A stretch of 64,000 nucleotides of DNA from Chloroflexota bacterium (GTDB taxonomy: Bacteria; Chloroflexota; UBA11872): contig JAPOXD010000010.1 of the NCBI GenBank assembly GCA_026707285.1, positions 1-64,000 of the forward strand, written 5' to 3'. Under the pieces are notes generated by a model. It was not told where the DNA came from. It did no database searches and worked only from the letters and a program-made list of their open reading frames with translations. The position numbers and the translations under genes are program-made. Positions 11,653 through 19,385 of this stretch are shown one piece after another. How positions within the stretch are numbered: position 1 is the stretch's first letter; every line of letters begins with the position of its first letter.

Positions 11653-11684
11653 TCGAACATCGGGAGTCGGCGGCGGCGGTTCTT

Positions 11685-13307
11685 CTAGGCCGTCGCCGCC
11701 TGCTCGACCCGGAACGAATAGAGTTGCGCGTCGCGCAGGATGAAGCGCAGCCGCCGGTGCGGCAGGCGGTGGGTATAGACCTCTCCGCCCAATGAGGGGA
11801 TGTCGACCGGAAGGCGCGAGTCGCCGCGCCACGTCACGGTGTGCGCGATGGCGTCGCCGGTAAAGACGTCGCAGTCATCGCGGCCACAGCCGGCGAGGAC
11901 GCGGTCGTGCACGTCCAGCGCCTCGACCTTGATGTAGCCCTCGGGGCCGCAGGCGGCGTTGATCACCAGTCGTTGACCCGGCGCGACCCACGGCTGGGTG
12001 AGGATCATGCCTTCGCGCATGCGGTCGGCATCGAGCGACACGAAGCCGAACTTCCTCAGCTTCGCCAAACCCAGGCCGAAGCCCACCAGGTTCATGTCCC
12101 ACGCCTCGGGGGCGTCCAAGCCCTCTTCCTGGCCATGGATCCACCAGTCGTGATGGGACTTGGACCCGCCGTGGAACACCAGCCACTCCGGTCCGTCCAC
12201 GTCGGGAAACCGGGGCAGGCTGGTGTAGAACTGATTCCACGACCCCGGCGGTCCCAGCGGCAGCCAGGCTTGCCCGGGAAACAGCCGCTGCCACGTGCGT
12301 CCGTCGCGACTATGTACCAGCTGCACGTCGAGCGTGTTTTCGACCATGTGGAACACCTGGATGAACCCGATCCACTGGCCGCCGAGCGACATGGCGCTCA
12401 TGCTGTAGAAGGAGTCGTCAATGTTGTCGAGCAGCGGGTCGGGCGCCAGGATCAGCCGCGGTTCGCTCCAGTGCAGGTAGTCGCGGCTCTCCGAGAGGTA
12501 GATGCGGCGGCGCCCGCGGCGGTTCGGCGCACCGGCGGACGCGTCCCAGGTCGGATGGCCACCCAGTTCGGTGGCATGCAGCGGCCGCGCCCGCGGCGCC
12601 AGGCTCATCCAGGGATGACGGGTGAAGAGCAAGTAGGTGCCTGTGTCCGGATCAAATGCGGGCTGCGCCGAATCTCCGATGCGGGTGCCGGTCCGGCCGA
12701 CGGTCGGACGGTCGTCGCTTACGGTCCAGCGAATGCCGTCGGATGAATAGCCCACGCGGACGTGCGCGCCCGGCTCGTCGCTGGCCACGGCATATCCCGG
12801 CGGCACCATTACGTGGAAGCCCTTATAGCGACGGCTGGGATCGTATTCGAGCGGGTCGTCGAATACGGAAAGGCCCCACACGCTCCCGTAGGCCTCGCTG
12901 CCCAGGATGATGTTGGTGTCGTGGCCGTTTTCGTGCACCAGGCCGAGCGGGGGCTTGATCCACTCGAAGCCATCGTCGGAGTAGGCGTAGCACACGCGCA
13001 GGCGGCCGTTGGCCCAGTCGATGAAGGCGCCGCCCTTGCGCGCCAGCCGCTCGCGGTCGACGTTGAGATCGGTATAGGTGCAGTGGAGGCGCTGCGTCTC
13101 GGGATCGCGCCACAAGCTCCAATCCACGCTGCTGAAGTAGGGCACGTGTTCCCAGGGCCGGTCACGCTGGATGAAGGGGCTGCCGTCGACGCTCACCGGT
13201 CGGTGGAGGCGGCGCGTGACGTGCTGCACCTCTTCGATCAGACCGTCGTCGAAGAAATACTGCGGCGTGTCGCCGATGATCAGTTGCGTGGCGTCGAGCT
13301 GGCTCAA
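11685..13307 (-). CDS. Large beta-propeller protein, GH32/43-like
   Basis: The 540-residue product has blade motifs resembling GH32/43-type enzymes: YSDDGFEWIKPPLG, YSSDGIRWTVSD, FDPDTGTYLLFTRHPW, YLSESRDYLHWSEPRLILAP and HSRDGRTWQRLF, with a C-terminal beta-sandwich region from about residue 430. This arrangement (five-bladed propeller plus sandwich) is seen in GH32-type hydrolases. A WRDPETQRLHC segment near residue 66 contains an RDP-like motif. No signal peptide is evident. It is convergent with the transporter operon. Catalytic residues cannot be assigned with certainty, so hydrolase function is inferred. Confidence 0.62.
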   Translation of the reverse strand: MSQLDATQLIIGDTPQYFFDDGLIEEVQHVTRRLHRPVSVDGSPFIQRDRPWEHVPYFSSVDWSLWRDPETQRLHCTYTDLNVDRERLARKGGAFIDWANGRLRVCYAYSDDGFEWIKPPLGLVHENGHDTNIILGSEAYGSVWGLSVFDDPLEYDPSRRYKGFHVMVPPGYAVASDEPGAHVRVGYSSDGIRWTVSDDRPTVGRTGTRIGDSAQPAFDPDTGTYLLFTRHPWMSLAPRARPLHATELGGHPTWDASAGAPNRRGRRRIYLSESRDYLHWSEPRLILAPDPLLDNIDDSFYSMSAMSLGGQWIGFIQVFHMVENTLDVQLVHSRDGRTWQRLFPGQAWLPLGPPGSWNQFYTSLPRFPDVDGPEWLVFHGGSKSHHDWWIHGQEEGLDAPEAWDMNLVGFGLGLAKLRKFGFVSLDADRMREGMILTQPWVAPGQRLVINAACGPEGYIKVEALDVHDRVLAGCGRDDCDVFTGDAIAHTVTWRGDSRLPVDIPSLGGEVYTHRLPHRRLRFILRDAQLYSFRVEQAATA

Positions 13308-13325
13308 GGTCCCTCCAAGCTCGGT

Positions 13326-13357
13326 CCGCGCCTGCCGCGCCTGCCGCGCCTGCCGCG
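13326..13357. repeat. Tandem 9-bp repeat (CCGCGCCTG, about 3.5 copies)
   Basis: Three perfect consecutive copies of CCGCGCCTG and a partial fourth lie 19 bases upstream of the minus-strand propeller gene start. The position is in the divergent intergenic region shared with the potassium channel gene. Such short tandem repeats can vary by slippage and alter promoter spacing; nothing else here supports that. Confidence 0.6.
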
Positions 13358-13552
13358 GCTCGCGCGCCTCGGCGGCGCTTGCCGGAAACCGCTCGGGCGG
13401 GCCGATTGCCTGGCGGGATGATGCCTGTTTGCGGGGGTCTGGCGCTATTCCACTCGCCGCGGTCCACCGACGAAGCGTCTCGTCAACGGTGTGACGTTCG
13501 GCCGGCGCCGTTGCAAGATATGTAGAGCCGCTAAACGCGAGATTTCCGCCAG

Positions 13553-14671
13553 GTGAAGCACACGGAGACCCGACCGGGCGCCGGGCGACTCCTCCCGCCG
13601 CGGCCGTCCGGCAGGACCGCGAGCATTGCGCAGTTCTACTGGCGGCGCCGGCTGATTCCGGGCTTCCTCTTCTTGGTCGTGGTTTCCGCCGTTGGGGTGG
13701 TCGGATTCATCATGATCGAGGGGATGGCCCCGGTGGACGCCCTCTACATGGTCGTTATCACCCTCAGCACCGTGGGATTCGCGGAGGTGCACACGTTGTC
13801 CACGGCGGGGCGCGTATTCACCTCGGTCTTGATCGTGGCCGGCGTCGGTACACTCGCCTGGACGGCGGCGAACTATATCGAGTATCTCGCCGAAGGCCAT
13901 CTGGGGGCACACTTTGCGCGCCGCCGGCGCGCGAGGCTCCTTTCGCACATGCAGGGTCACTACATCGTCGGGTCGTATGGCCGCGTAGGCTCGCGCATTG
14001 CTCGCGAGTTGCGCAGCGACGGCCGCGACGTTGTGGTGATCGACGTCGACCCGGCGCGGGTCCAGACGGCCGCCGATGACGGCCTCGTGAGCATTGCCGA
14101 TCGCGCCTCGTCGGATGCGGCGCTCACCGAGGCGGGCATCGAGCGCGCCGCCGCCTTCATCGTCGCCACCGACGACGACGCCGAAAACGTCTACGCCGTG
14201 CTGGCGGCTCGCGTGCTGGCTCCGAACGTGCCGGTCATCGCGCGCGCCGCATCGGACGAGGCAGTCCGGCGATTGCAATCGGCCGGCGCTCTGCGCGTGT
14301 TTTCGCCGCCGATCGAGGGCGCGCTGAGCATGGTCGACTTCATCCGGCGGCCCAACGTGCGGGACGTGCTCGACCAGCTGCTCGATCCTCACGCGCCTGG
14401 CCTGGACATCCGCGAAATGACCGTTTCGGGCAGATCCGAGCTAGTTGGCGAAACCGCGAGCGCGTTGTCGCTCCAGGAGCCTGGGATATCGACTCTGGCC
14501 CTTGTCCGGCGGGGGCGTACGGAGATGGCGCCGTCGACGGACCGCGTCCTCGAGGCCGGCGATGTGTTTGTGGTCGTGGGCGTCCCTGAAGCCTTGCAGC
14601 GACTGTTCGAGCGTTATGAACTGGTCGACGCGCTGCCCGTACCCTCCAAACAGCGCACAGCCTCGAAGTAG
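13553..14671 (+). CDS. Potassium channel with RCK (TrkA-N/TrkA-C) domains
   Basis: The 372-residue protein has two transmembrane helices (about residues 36-58 and 82-102) around a pore loop with the filter TLSTVGFAEV near residues 71-80. An RCK N-domain follows (HYIVGSYGRVGSRIAREL ... VVVIDVDPARV) from about residue 137, then a TrkA-C domain (about 285-360). This is the topology of MthK-like ligand-gated K+ channels. The filter is TVGFAE instead of the usual TVGYGD. The start is GTG. It stands alone, divergent from the propeller gene and upstream of the cyclophilin array. Confidence 0.85.
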   Translation: MKHTETRPGAGRLLPPRPSGRTASIAQFYWRRRLIPGFLFLVVVSAVGVVGFIMIEGMAPVDALYMVVITLSTVGFAEVHTLSTAGRVFTSVLIVAGVGTLAWTAANYIEYLAEGHLGAHFARRRRARLLSHMQGHYIVGSYGRVGSRIARELRSDGRDVVVIDVDPARVQTAADDGLVSIADRASSDAALTEAGIERAAAFIVATDDDAENVYAVLAARVLAPNVPVIARAASDEAVRRLQSAGALRVFSPPIEGALSMVDFIRRPNVRDVLDQLLDPHAPGLDIREMTVSGRSELVGETASALSLQEPGISTLALVRRGRTEMAPSTDRVLEAGDVFVVVGVPEALQRLFERYELVDALPVPSKQRTASK

Positions 14672-14715
14672 AACTCATCAAGCGTTGGCGCGTTCGGTGG
14701 AAGCCCCGCTCGCGC

Positions 14716-14730
14716 GTGCGGCAGAATGGT
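14716..14730 (+). promoter_or_regulatory. Repeated upstream box, copy 1 (GTGCGGCAGAATGGT)
   Basis: The same box occurs 49-51 bases before the ATG of each of the four cyclophilin genes: here, and at 15543, 16372 and 17095. CAGAAT inside it could be a -10 element. The constant distance to the start codon argues for a function in transcription or the mRNA leader. Confidence 0.45.
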
Positions 14731-14765
14731 CGGCAGAACGTCATGCGGTCGGGGAGATGATCGTG

Positions 14766-15386
14766 ATGCGACAAGCGATCCTGGTCGGGCTGTCGGCCCT
14801 GTTGCTCATTGTCGTGGCGGGCTGCGGCGAAGCGGAGCCGGAAGGGCCTCCGGTCTACGACGCCTACCCGGAGATGGAGATTGATCCGCTCCGGCCCTAC
14901 AGCGTCACCTTCACCACCAGCGTCGGACGCATCAGCTTCGTCCTGAATCCCGAAGAGGCGCCGCTGGCGGTCAACAGCTTCATTTTCCTCGCCAACAGCG
15001 GCTACTACGACGGTGTGGCGTTTCATCGCATCGTCCCCGGGGTGCTGGCTGAAACCGGGGACGCCACGGGCACGGGCACCGGCAACCCGGGCTACACCTT
15101 CGAGGTCGAGCCGCCGCAGCGGCCTTACCAGCGGGGAGGCATTGCCTTGGCCAATGATGGGACGCCGAATTCAAATGGATCGCGCTTCTTCTTCATCCTC
15201 GGCGACCTTGCGGGAAGTGCCGAAGCGCCGCATGACTACACCGTCTTCGGCCACTACAAGGAAGACCACGCGCCGTCATTGGCCACGCTCGACAAGATCG
15301 AAGCCGCCCAGGAAGAAGTCACGATCTTGTCGCTGAGGGCCACGGAAGGCTGCCTGCCGAGCTGGGGCGGCTACGGCCCGTGCTAG
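14766..15386 (+). CDS. Cyclophilin-type peptidyl-prolyl isomerase lipoprotein, copy 1
   Basis: This 206-residue lipoprotein has a signal ending in the lipobox VAGC followed by a GEAEPEGPPVYDAYP linker, then a cyclophilin domain: FHRIVPGV, GNPGYTFEVEPPQRPY and NSNGSRFFFILGD. It should act outside the cytoplasmic membrane, anchored by lipid, to isomerise Xaa-Pro bonds in exported proteins. Positions that correspond to human CypA Phe60, Gln63 and Gln111 are Val, Glu and Arg here, so the active site is atypical. The ATG at 14766 follows GGGGAG with good spacing and matches the start of the other three copies; an ATG at 14757 is possible. First of a tandem array of four. Confidence 0.85.
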   Translation: MRQAILVGLSALLLIVVAGCGEAEPEGPPVYDAYPEMEIDPLRPYSVTFTTSVGRISFVLNPEEAPLAVNSFIFLANSGYYDGVAFHRIVPGVLAETGDATGTGTGNPGYTFEVEPPQRPYQRGGIALANDGTPNSNGSRFFFILGDLAGSAEAPHDYTVFGHYKEDHAPSLATLDKIEAAQEEVTILSLRATEGCLPSWGGYGPC

Positions 15387-15542
15387 GACCGATGGCGGGC
15401 ACCACCTAGCTCGATCCATGGGCGTCCACGCCGTCTTGTTGGCGCATGGCGCCGATGAGCTAAACCGATGGGTCGGGCGGCGGCGGATGACGGGTCGTCG
15501 ATCCGCATGTCGGTCGCGCTACCTTCACCATACTCCTGTCAG

Positions 15543-15557
15543 GTGCGGCAGAATGGT
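15543..15557 (+). promoter_or_regulatory. Repeated upstream box, copy 2
   Basis: GTGCGGCAGAATGGT, 51 bases before the ATG of the second cyclophilin. A TTCACC (15524-15529) lies 19 bases upstream of its CAGAAT part, as it also does in copy 3, and could be a -35 element. Confidence 0.45.
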
Positions 15558-15593
15558 TGGCGGACCCAGGGGCTGACGGGGGTGGAGCGCATG

Positions 15594-16214
15594 ATGCGGC
15601 GAGTGACACTCCTTGGGCTAGTTGCCCTCATGCTCATCGCGGTGACGGCGTGCGGCGAGGCGGAGCCGGAAGGGCCGCCGGTCTATGAGGCCTACCCACC
15701 GATGGGGATTGATCCGCTCCGGTCCTACAGCGTCGTTTTCACCACCAGCGTCGGACGCCTCACCTTCCAGCTGCTTCCGGAAGAGGTGCCGCTGGCGGTC
15801 AACAGCTTCGTTTTCTTGGCAAGGGAGGGTTACTTCGACGGCGTGACGTTTCATCGCATCGTTCCGGGAGTGCTTGCCGAAACGGGCGACGCGACGGGAA
15901 CGGGCACCGGCAACCCGGGCTACACCTTCGAGGTGGAGCCGCCGCAGCGGCCCTATGAACGCGGTGGCATCGCCCTGGCCAACGACGGGACGCCGAACTC
16001 CAACGGATCGCGCTTCTTCTTCATCCTGGGCGATCTCGCGGGCAGCGCCGAGGCGCCGCATGACTACACGGTCTTCGGCCATCTGAAACCGGATCACGCG
16101 CCGTCGGTGGCAACGCTCGACAAGATCGAGGCCGCCCAGGAAGAGGTCATCATCCGGTCGCTGCAGGTCACCGAGGGATGTCTGCCGAGCCGGGGCAATT
16201 ACGGGGCATGCTAG
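15594..16214 (+). CDS. Cyclophilin-type peptidyl-prolyl isomerase lipoprotein, copy 2
   Basis: A 206-residue paralogue of the gene at 14766. It has a signal MRRVTLLGLVALMLIAVTAC with the lipobox Cys at residue 20, the same acidic-proline linker, and the same cyclophilin motifs (FHRIVPGVLAETGD, NSNGSRFFFILGD). Substitutions at three CypA active-site positions are the same as in copy 1. Tandem ATGs occur at 15591 and 15594; the second matches the other copies and has better spacing from GGAG. The upstream intergenic sequence (about 15440-15590) is also similar to that before copy 3, showing that gene and promoter were duplicated together. Confidence 0.85.
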   Translation: MRRVTLLGLVALMLIAVTACGEAEPEGPPVYEAYPPMGIDPLRSYSVVFTTSVGRLTFQLLPEEVPLAVNSFVFLAREGYFDGVTFHRIVPGVLAETGDATGTGTGNPGYTFEVEPPQRPYERGGIALANDGTPNSNGSRFFFILGDLAGSAEAPHDYTVFGHLKPDHAPSVATLDKIEAAQEEVIIRSLQVTEGCLPSRGNYGAC

Positions 16215-16371
16215 GGCCGACTTCGGCCAACGCGCAGCTCGCTTCATGGGTGCAGGCGCCATCCGAATGGGCGCGTGGCGCCGGCGAGTCGAGCCGATGG
16301 GCCGGGCGGCTGCGGATGACGAGTCCTCGACCCGCATGGCGGATGCGGTACGTTCACCATGCCCCTGTCAG

Positions 16372-16386
16372 GTGCGGCAGAATGGT
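16372..16386 (+). promoter_or_regulatory. Repeated upstream box, copy 3
   Basis: GTGCGGCAGAATGGT, 49 bases before the ATG of the third cyclophilin, with TTCACC at 16353-16358 placed as in copy 2. Confidence 0.45.
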
Positions 16387-16420
16387 AGGCGGACCCAGGG
16401 GCTGACGGGAGAAGCGCAGG

Positions 16421-17041
16421 ATGCGGCGAGTGACACTTCTTGGGCTGGCGGCCCTAATGCTCTTCGTCGTGACGGCGTGCGGCGAGACGGAACCGGAGGG
16501 GCCGCCGGTCTTCGATGCCTACCCATCGATGGAGATCGATCTGCGCCGGTCCTACAGCGTCATCTTCACCACCAGCGTCGGACGCCTCACCTTCCAGCTG
16601 CTGCCGGAAGAGGCGCCGCTGGCGGTCAACAGCTTCATTTTCCTCGCCAACGAGGGCTACTACGACGGCGTCGCGTTTCATCGCGTCGTCCCCGGCGTGC
16701 TCGCCGAGTCGGGCGACGCCACCGGAACGGGCACCGGCGATCCGGGGTACACCTTCGAAGTGGAGCCGCCGCAGCGGCCCTACGAGCGCGGAATGATCGC
16801 GCTGGCCAACGACGGGACGCCGAACTCCAACGGCTCGCGGTTTTTCTTCATCCTGGGCGACCTCGCGGGAAGCGCCGAGGTGCCGCACGTGTACACCGTC
16901 TTCGGCCATCTGAAACCGGATCACGCGCCGTCGGTCGCCACGCTCGACAAGATCGAGGCGGCGCAGGAAGAGGTCATCATCGTGTCGGTGAAGGCGACGG
17001 AGGGCTGCCTGCCGAGCGGTGGTCCTTTCCAGTGCTCATGA
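16421..17041 (+). CDS. Cyclophilin-type peptidyl-prolyl isomerase lipoprotein, copy 3
   Basis: Third 206-residue member of the array, with the signal MRRVTLLGLAALMLFVVTAC, lipid-attachment Cys at residue 20, and a cyclophilin fold (FHRVVPGVLAESGD, then NSNGSRFFFILGD). It is closest by eye to copy 2 in both gene and upstream region, including the GACCCAGGGGCTGACGG leader. Expected location and role are as for the other copies: a membrane-anchored extracytoplasmic folding factor or a degenerate cyclophilin used for binding. The ATG at 16421 follows GGAGAAG. Confidence 0.85.
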   Translation: MRRVTLLGLAALMLFVVTACGETEPEGPPVFDAYPSMEIDLRRSYSVIFTTSVGRLTFQLLPEEAPLAVNSFIFLANEGYYDGVAFHRVVPGVLAESGDATGTGTGDPGYTFEVEPPQRPYERGMIALANDGTPNSNGSRFFFILGDLAGSAEVPHVYTVFGHLKPDHAPSVATLDKIEAAQEEVIIVSVKATEGCLPSGGPFQCS

Positions 17042-17094
17042 CGGATCTTGGACTCGCACGGGAGTCGCGCTCCGTCTAGCCAGGTTCAGGGTAG

Positions 17095-17107
17095 GTGCGG
17101 CAGAATG
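17095..17107 (+). promoter_or_regulatory. Repeated upstream box, copy 4
   Basis: GTGCGGCAGAATG, 50 bases before the ATG of the fourth cyclophilin. Sequence outside the box has diverged from the other copies more than the box has. Confidence 0.45.
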
Positions 17108-17144
17108 TCGGGTGGACCCTGGGCCTGACGGGGAGACGGGTGCC

Positions 17145-17765
17145 ATGCGGCGAGTGACAATCCTTGGGCTAGCTGCCCTAGTGCTCATCGTCGTGGCCGC
17201 GTGCGGTGAGTCCGAGCCCGAAGGGCCTCCGGTCTACGACGCCTATCCGACGATGGAGGTTGAAGATCAGCGGGGCTATAGCGTCACCTTCACCACCAGC
17301 GTCGGGCGCATCCGATTCGTGATGTTGCCGCAGGAAGCACTGCTGGCGGTCAACAGCTTCATCTTCCTGATCAACGAGGGTTACTACGACGGCCTCGCGT
17401 TTCATCGGGTGGTCCCCGGACTGTTCGCCGAATCGGGCGACGCGACGGGCACGGGCACCGGCAACGCGGGCTACACCTTTGAAATCGAGCCACCGCAGCG
17501 GCCGTACGCGCGCGGACTGATTGCCCTGGCCAACGACGGGACGCCGAACTCCAACGGATCGCGGTTCTTCTTCATCCTCGGCGACCTGGCCGGAAGCGCC
17601 GAGGCGCCGCACGAGTACACGATCTTCGGCCATGTCAGGGAAAACCATGCGGTGTCTTGGGCGACGTTGGACAAAATCGAGGCCGCGGAGGAAGAGGTCA
17701 CCATCCTGTCGACGGTCGCGACCGAAGGTTGCCTGCCAGCCTGGATGGGCTTCGGCCGGTGTTGA
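17145..17765 (+). CDS. Cyclophilin-type peptidyl-prolyl isomerase lipoprotein, copy 4
   Basis: Fourth and most divergent member, also 206 residues. Signal MRRVTILGLAALVLIVVAAC with lipobox Cys at residue 20; cyclophilin motifs FHRVVPGLFAESGD and NSNGSRFFFILGD. The CypA Phe60 position is Leu and Gln63 is Glu. GGGGAGACGGG precedes the ATG at 17145. A longer frame running back to 17019 overlaps copy 3 and is not preferred. It is the last gene before the integrated element, whose left boundary is about 100 bases downstream. Confidence 0.85.
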   Translation: MRRVTILGLAALVLIVVAACGESEPEGPPVYDAYPTMEVEDQRGYSVTFTTSVGRIRFVMLPQEALLAVNSFIFLINEGYYDGLAFHRVVPGLFAESGDATGTGTGNAGYTFEIEPPQRPYARGLIALANDGTPNSNGSRFFFILGDLAGSAEAPHEYTIFGHVRENHAVSWATLDKIEAAEEEVTILSTVATEGCLPAWMGFGRC

Positions 17766-17868
17766 TGTCGAGGTGCGCCATCCTCGGAGTCGACCGCTAG
17801 GCGCCCAGGCCGCTCGCTCGGGCAGGTCGTCACGCCAGTTGGACGCCGGCTGCCGCCAGCAATGGCGG

Positions 17869-17886
17869 GTGGAGATGAGGGGACTC
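17869..17886. repeat. Left attachment repeat (att core)
   Basis: GTGGAGATGAGGGGACTC is identical to 27578-27595, the 3' end of tRNA-Ala. After one mismatch a further AACCC also matches. This is the distal copy created by site-specific integration into the tRNA gene; the rest of the tRNA is absent here. Confidence 0.85.
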
Positions 17887-17913
17887 CAACCCTCATCATG
17901 CAACCCAAACCTG

Positions 17914-19110
17914 TTAAATGGCATCCGCGCGACCGCTTCTGCTCATATTTTGTGCATAGTTTCCGGCCAAAGCGTCCGCCAAACGGTCGGCGGCGGCGCG
18001 TTTCGTGGTGCTGTGCGGGTGCACGTAGCGGTCGGCCGTCATCGCGATCGAGCTATGCCCAAGCATCTCGGAGACCGTCACCAGGTCCACGCCAGCGGCG
18101 ATAGCGAGCGTGGCCGCCGTGTCTCGCAAGTCGTGGATTCGTAGTTTCGGCAGACCGGCCACGCGCAGCGCCTCGGCAAACCAGCGGGTGAGCGTGTTCG
18201 GCCCGATGGGTACGCCGTGCGTCCGGGCGCGGCCGTCCAGTCGCGTGAACACAAAGCCGCGGTCCTCGTAGGCCGATCCCAATTCCGCCCGCAATGCGTC
18301 CTGCTCGTCTTTGTGACGCTTCAGCACCACCATGGCTGGCTCGCCGGCGTGGACCAGGCGGTCCGTCCCGGTTTTGGTCGGCCCGAGGCCAAAGCCGCCG
18401 CCCGGCTGCCGGGTGAGTTGCTCGTGCACGTGGATCGTCCGGTGAGTGAAGTCCACCGCATCCCAGCGCAGCCCCAGCGCCTCGCCGCGCCGTAGGCCCG
18501 TATGGAGCAGCAGGTGGACGATGGGATAGAGCTGCCGAAGCCGCGCGTTGCCCATGCGGCACACGTCTAGGAGGGCTTGCGCCTCGTGGACCGCCAGCAC
18601 GCGGTACTCGCGGCGCCGCCGTGGCGGCAGTGCGATACCTACGACCGGATTCGTGGTGAGCAGGCGACGCCGGACGGCGAGCTTGCCCAGGGCGCCCAGT
18701 ACAAGCCTCAGGGTCTCCGCCGTGGCGACTTTGCCCTGGTCCACGACCAGGTCGACGCAATGTTGAACCTCCCCGTGCGTCAGCCGGTCGAGCCGGATAT
18801 GCCCCAGCGTCGGCACGACGTAGGTCTGAACAACCGTGTCGTACCGCCGCCAGGTGCCGAAGGTTCGCGTCCGCTTGATCTGCGCCAACCACTGTGCGGC
18901 GAAGGTGGCGACGGTGAGGCGGCCGTGGTCGACGTTTAGACCGACCTCCAGGTCGCCGATAAACTTGCGCCACTCACGCTGTAGCTCGCGCTTGGTGCGC
19001 GCGGTCACGGTTCGAGCTTTATATCGCCCTCCGCCGACGTGGACCCTGAGCTGATACCGATGATTGCCGCGCTCGGTGACGGAGCCGGGCAGGGAGCCGG
19101 CGCGCGTCAC
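17914..19110 (-). CDS. int: Tyrosine recombinase (phage-type integrase)
   Basis: The 398-residue protein has an N-terminal Arm-DNA-binding region (beta strands around RYQLRVHVGGG), a SAM-like core-binding domain (about 66-160) and a catalytic domain. Catalytic residues are visible: Arg in HTGLRRGEALGLRW (about residue 210), Lys in GPTKTGTDR, His-x-x-Arg in HDLRDTAATL, and His and Tyr in LGHSSIAMTADRYVH. It would recombine the tRNA-Ala attachment sites. It starts at GTG, overlapping the stop of the excisionase-like gene (GTGA). Its last codons overlap a 16-bp repeat also found near the other end of the element. It lies beside the left att repeat. Confidence 0.95.
   Translation of the reverse strand: MTRAGSLPGSVTERGNHRYQLRVHVGGGRYKARTVTARTKRELQREWRKFIGDLEVGLNVDHGRLTVATFAAQWLAQIKRTRTFGTWRRYDTVVQTYVVPTLGHIRLDRLTHGEVQHCVDLVVDQGKVATAETLRLVLGALGKLAVRRRLLTTNPVVGIALPPRRRREYRVLAVHEAQALLDVCRMGNARLRQLYPIVHLLLHTGLRRGEALGLRWDAVDFTHRTIHVHEQLTRQPGGGFGLGPTKTGTDRLVHAGEPAMVVLKRHKDEQDALRAELGSAYEDRGFVFTRLDGRARTHGVPIGPNTLTRWFAEALRVAGLPKLRIHDLRDTAATLAIAAGVDLVTVSEMLGHSSIAMTADRYVHPHSTTKRAAADRLADALAGNYAQNMSRSGRADAI
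17937..17952. repeat. Putative integrase arm-type site, left
   Basis: TTCTGCTCATATTTTG occurs here, 51 bases inside the left att core, and again in the same orientation at 27467-27482 near the right att core. It is AT-rich compared with its surroundings. Matching short repeats inside both ends of an integrated element are expected of arm-binding sites for tyrosine integrases. Confidence 0.55.
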
Positions 19111-19385
19111 GTCGGCAGCCGCACGATCTCGGCGTCGGCCTCGGGCGCGTCGGGCATGAGCGCGCCGGCTTCGAGCGCCTGCATGAACCGACGGCGCGGA
19201 ATGAGCATTCTCATGCCGGCCCTCATGCAGGGAATCGTCCCCCGGTGAATGGCCGTACGCACGAATCCCGGGCCGACACGCAGGACGGCGGCCACTTCCT
19301 CGACGGTCCAGAATTCTTGCGCGTGGAGACTCGCCAGTTCGTCGGCGGTCAGGAGTCGGCGGGGAACCTTAGGCATCGTCGCCAT
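19107..19385 (-). CDS. Excisionase/MerR-like helix-turn-helix protein
   Basis: The 92-residue protein contains EFWTVEEVAAVLRVGPGFVRTAIHRGTIPCMRAGMRMLIPRRRF, the usual winged-helix pattern of HTH_17/excisionase-family proteins (about residues 23-67). Such proteins bend DNA at att sites and set the direction of recombination. It directly precedes the integrase gene with a 4-base GTGA overlap and is itself overlapped 17 bases by the upstream gene, so the three are one operon. The ATG at 19385 follows GAGG; an ATG at 19376 is possible. Confidence 0.75.
   Translation of the reverse strand: MATMPKVPRRLLTADELASLHAQEFWTVEEVAAVLRVGPGFVRTAIHRGTIPCMRAGMRMLIPRRRFMQALEAGALMPDAPEADAEIVRLPT

Noticed and set aside
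13326-13357. CRISPR-like array.
   Set aside because: Nine-base direct tandem units with no spacers; no cas genes or other repeat-spacer pattern occur anywhere in the window.
14766-17765. Tandem cyclophilins as an assembly duplication artefact.
   Set aside because: The copies differ at many positions through gene and intergenic sequence, including signal peptides and C-termini.
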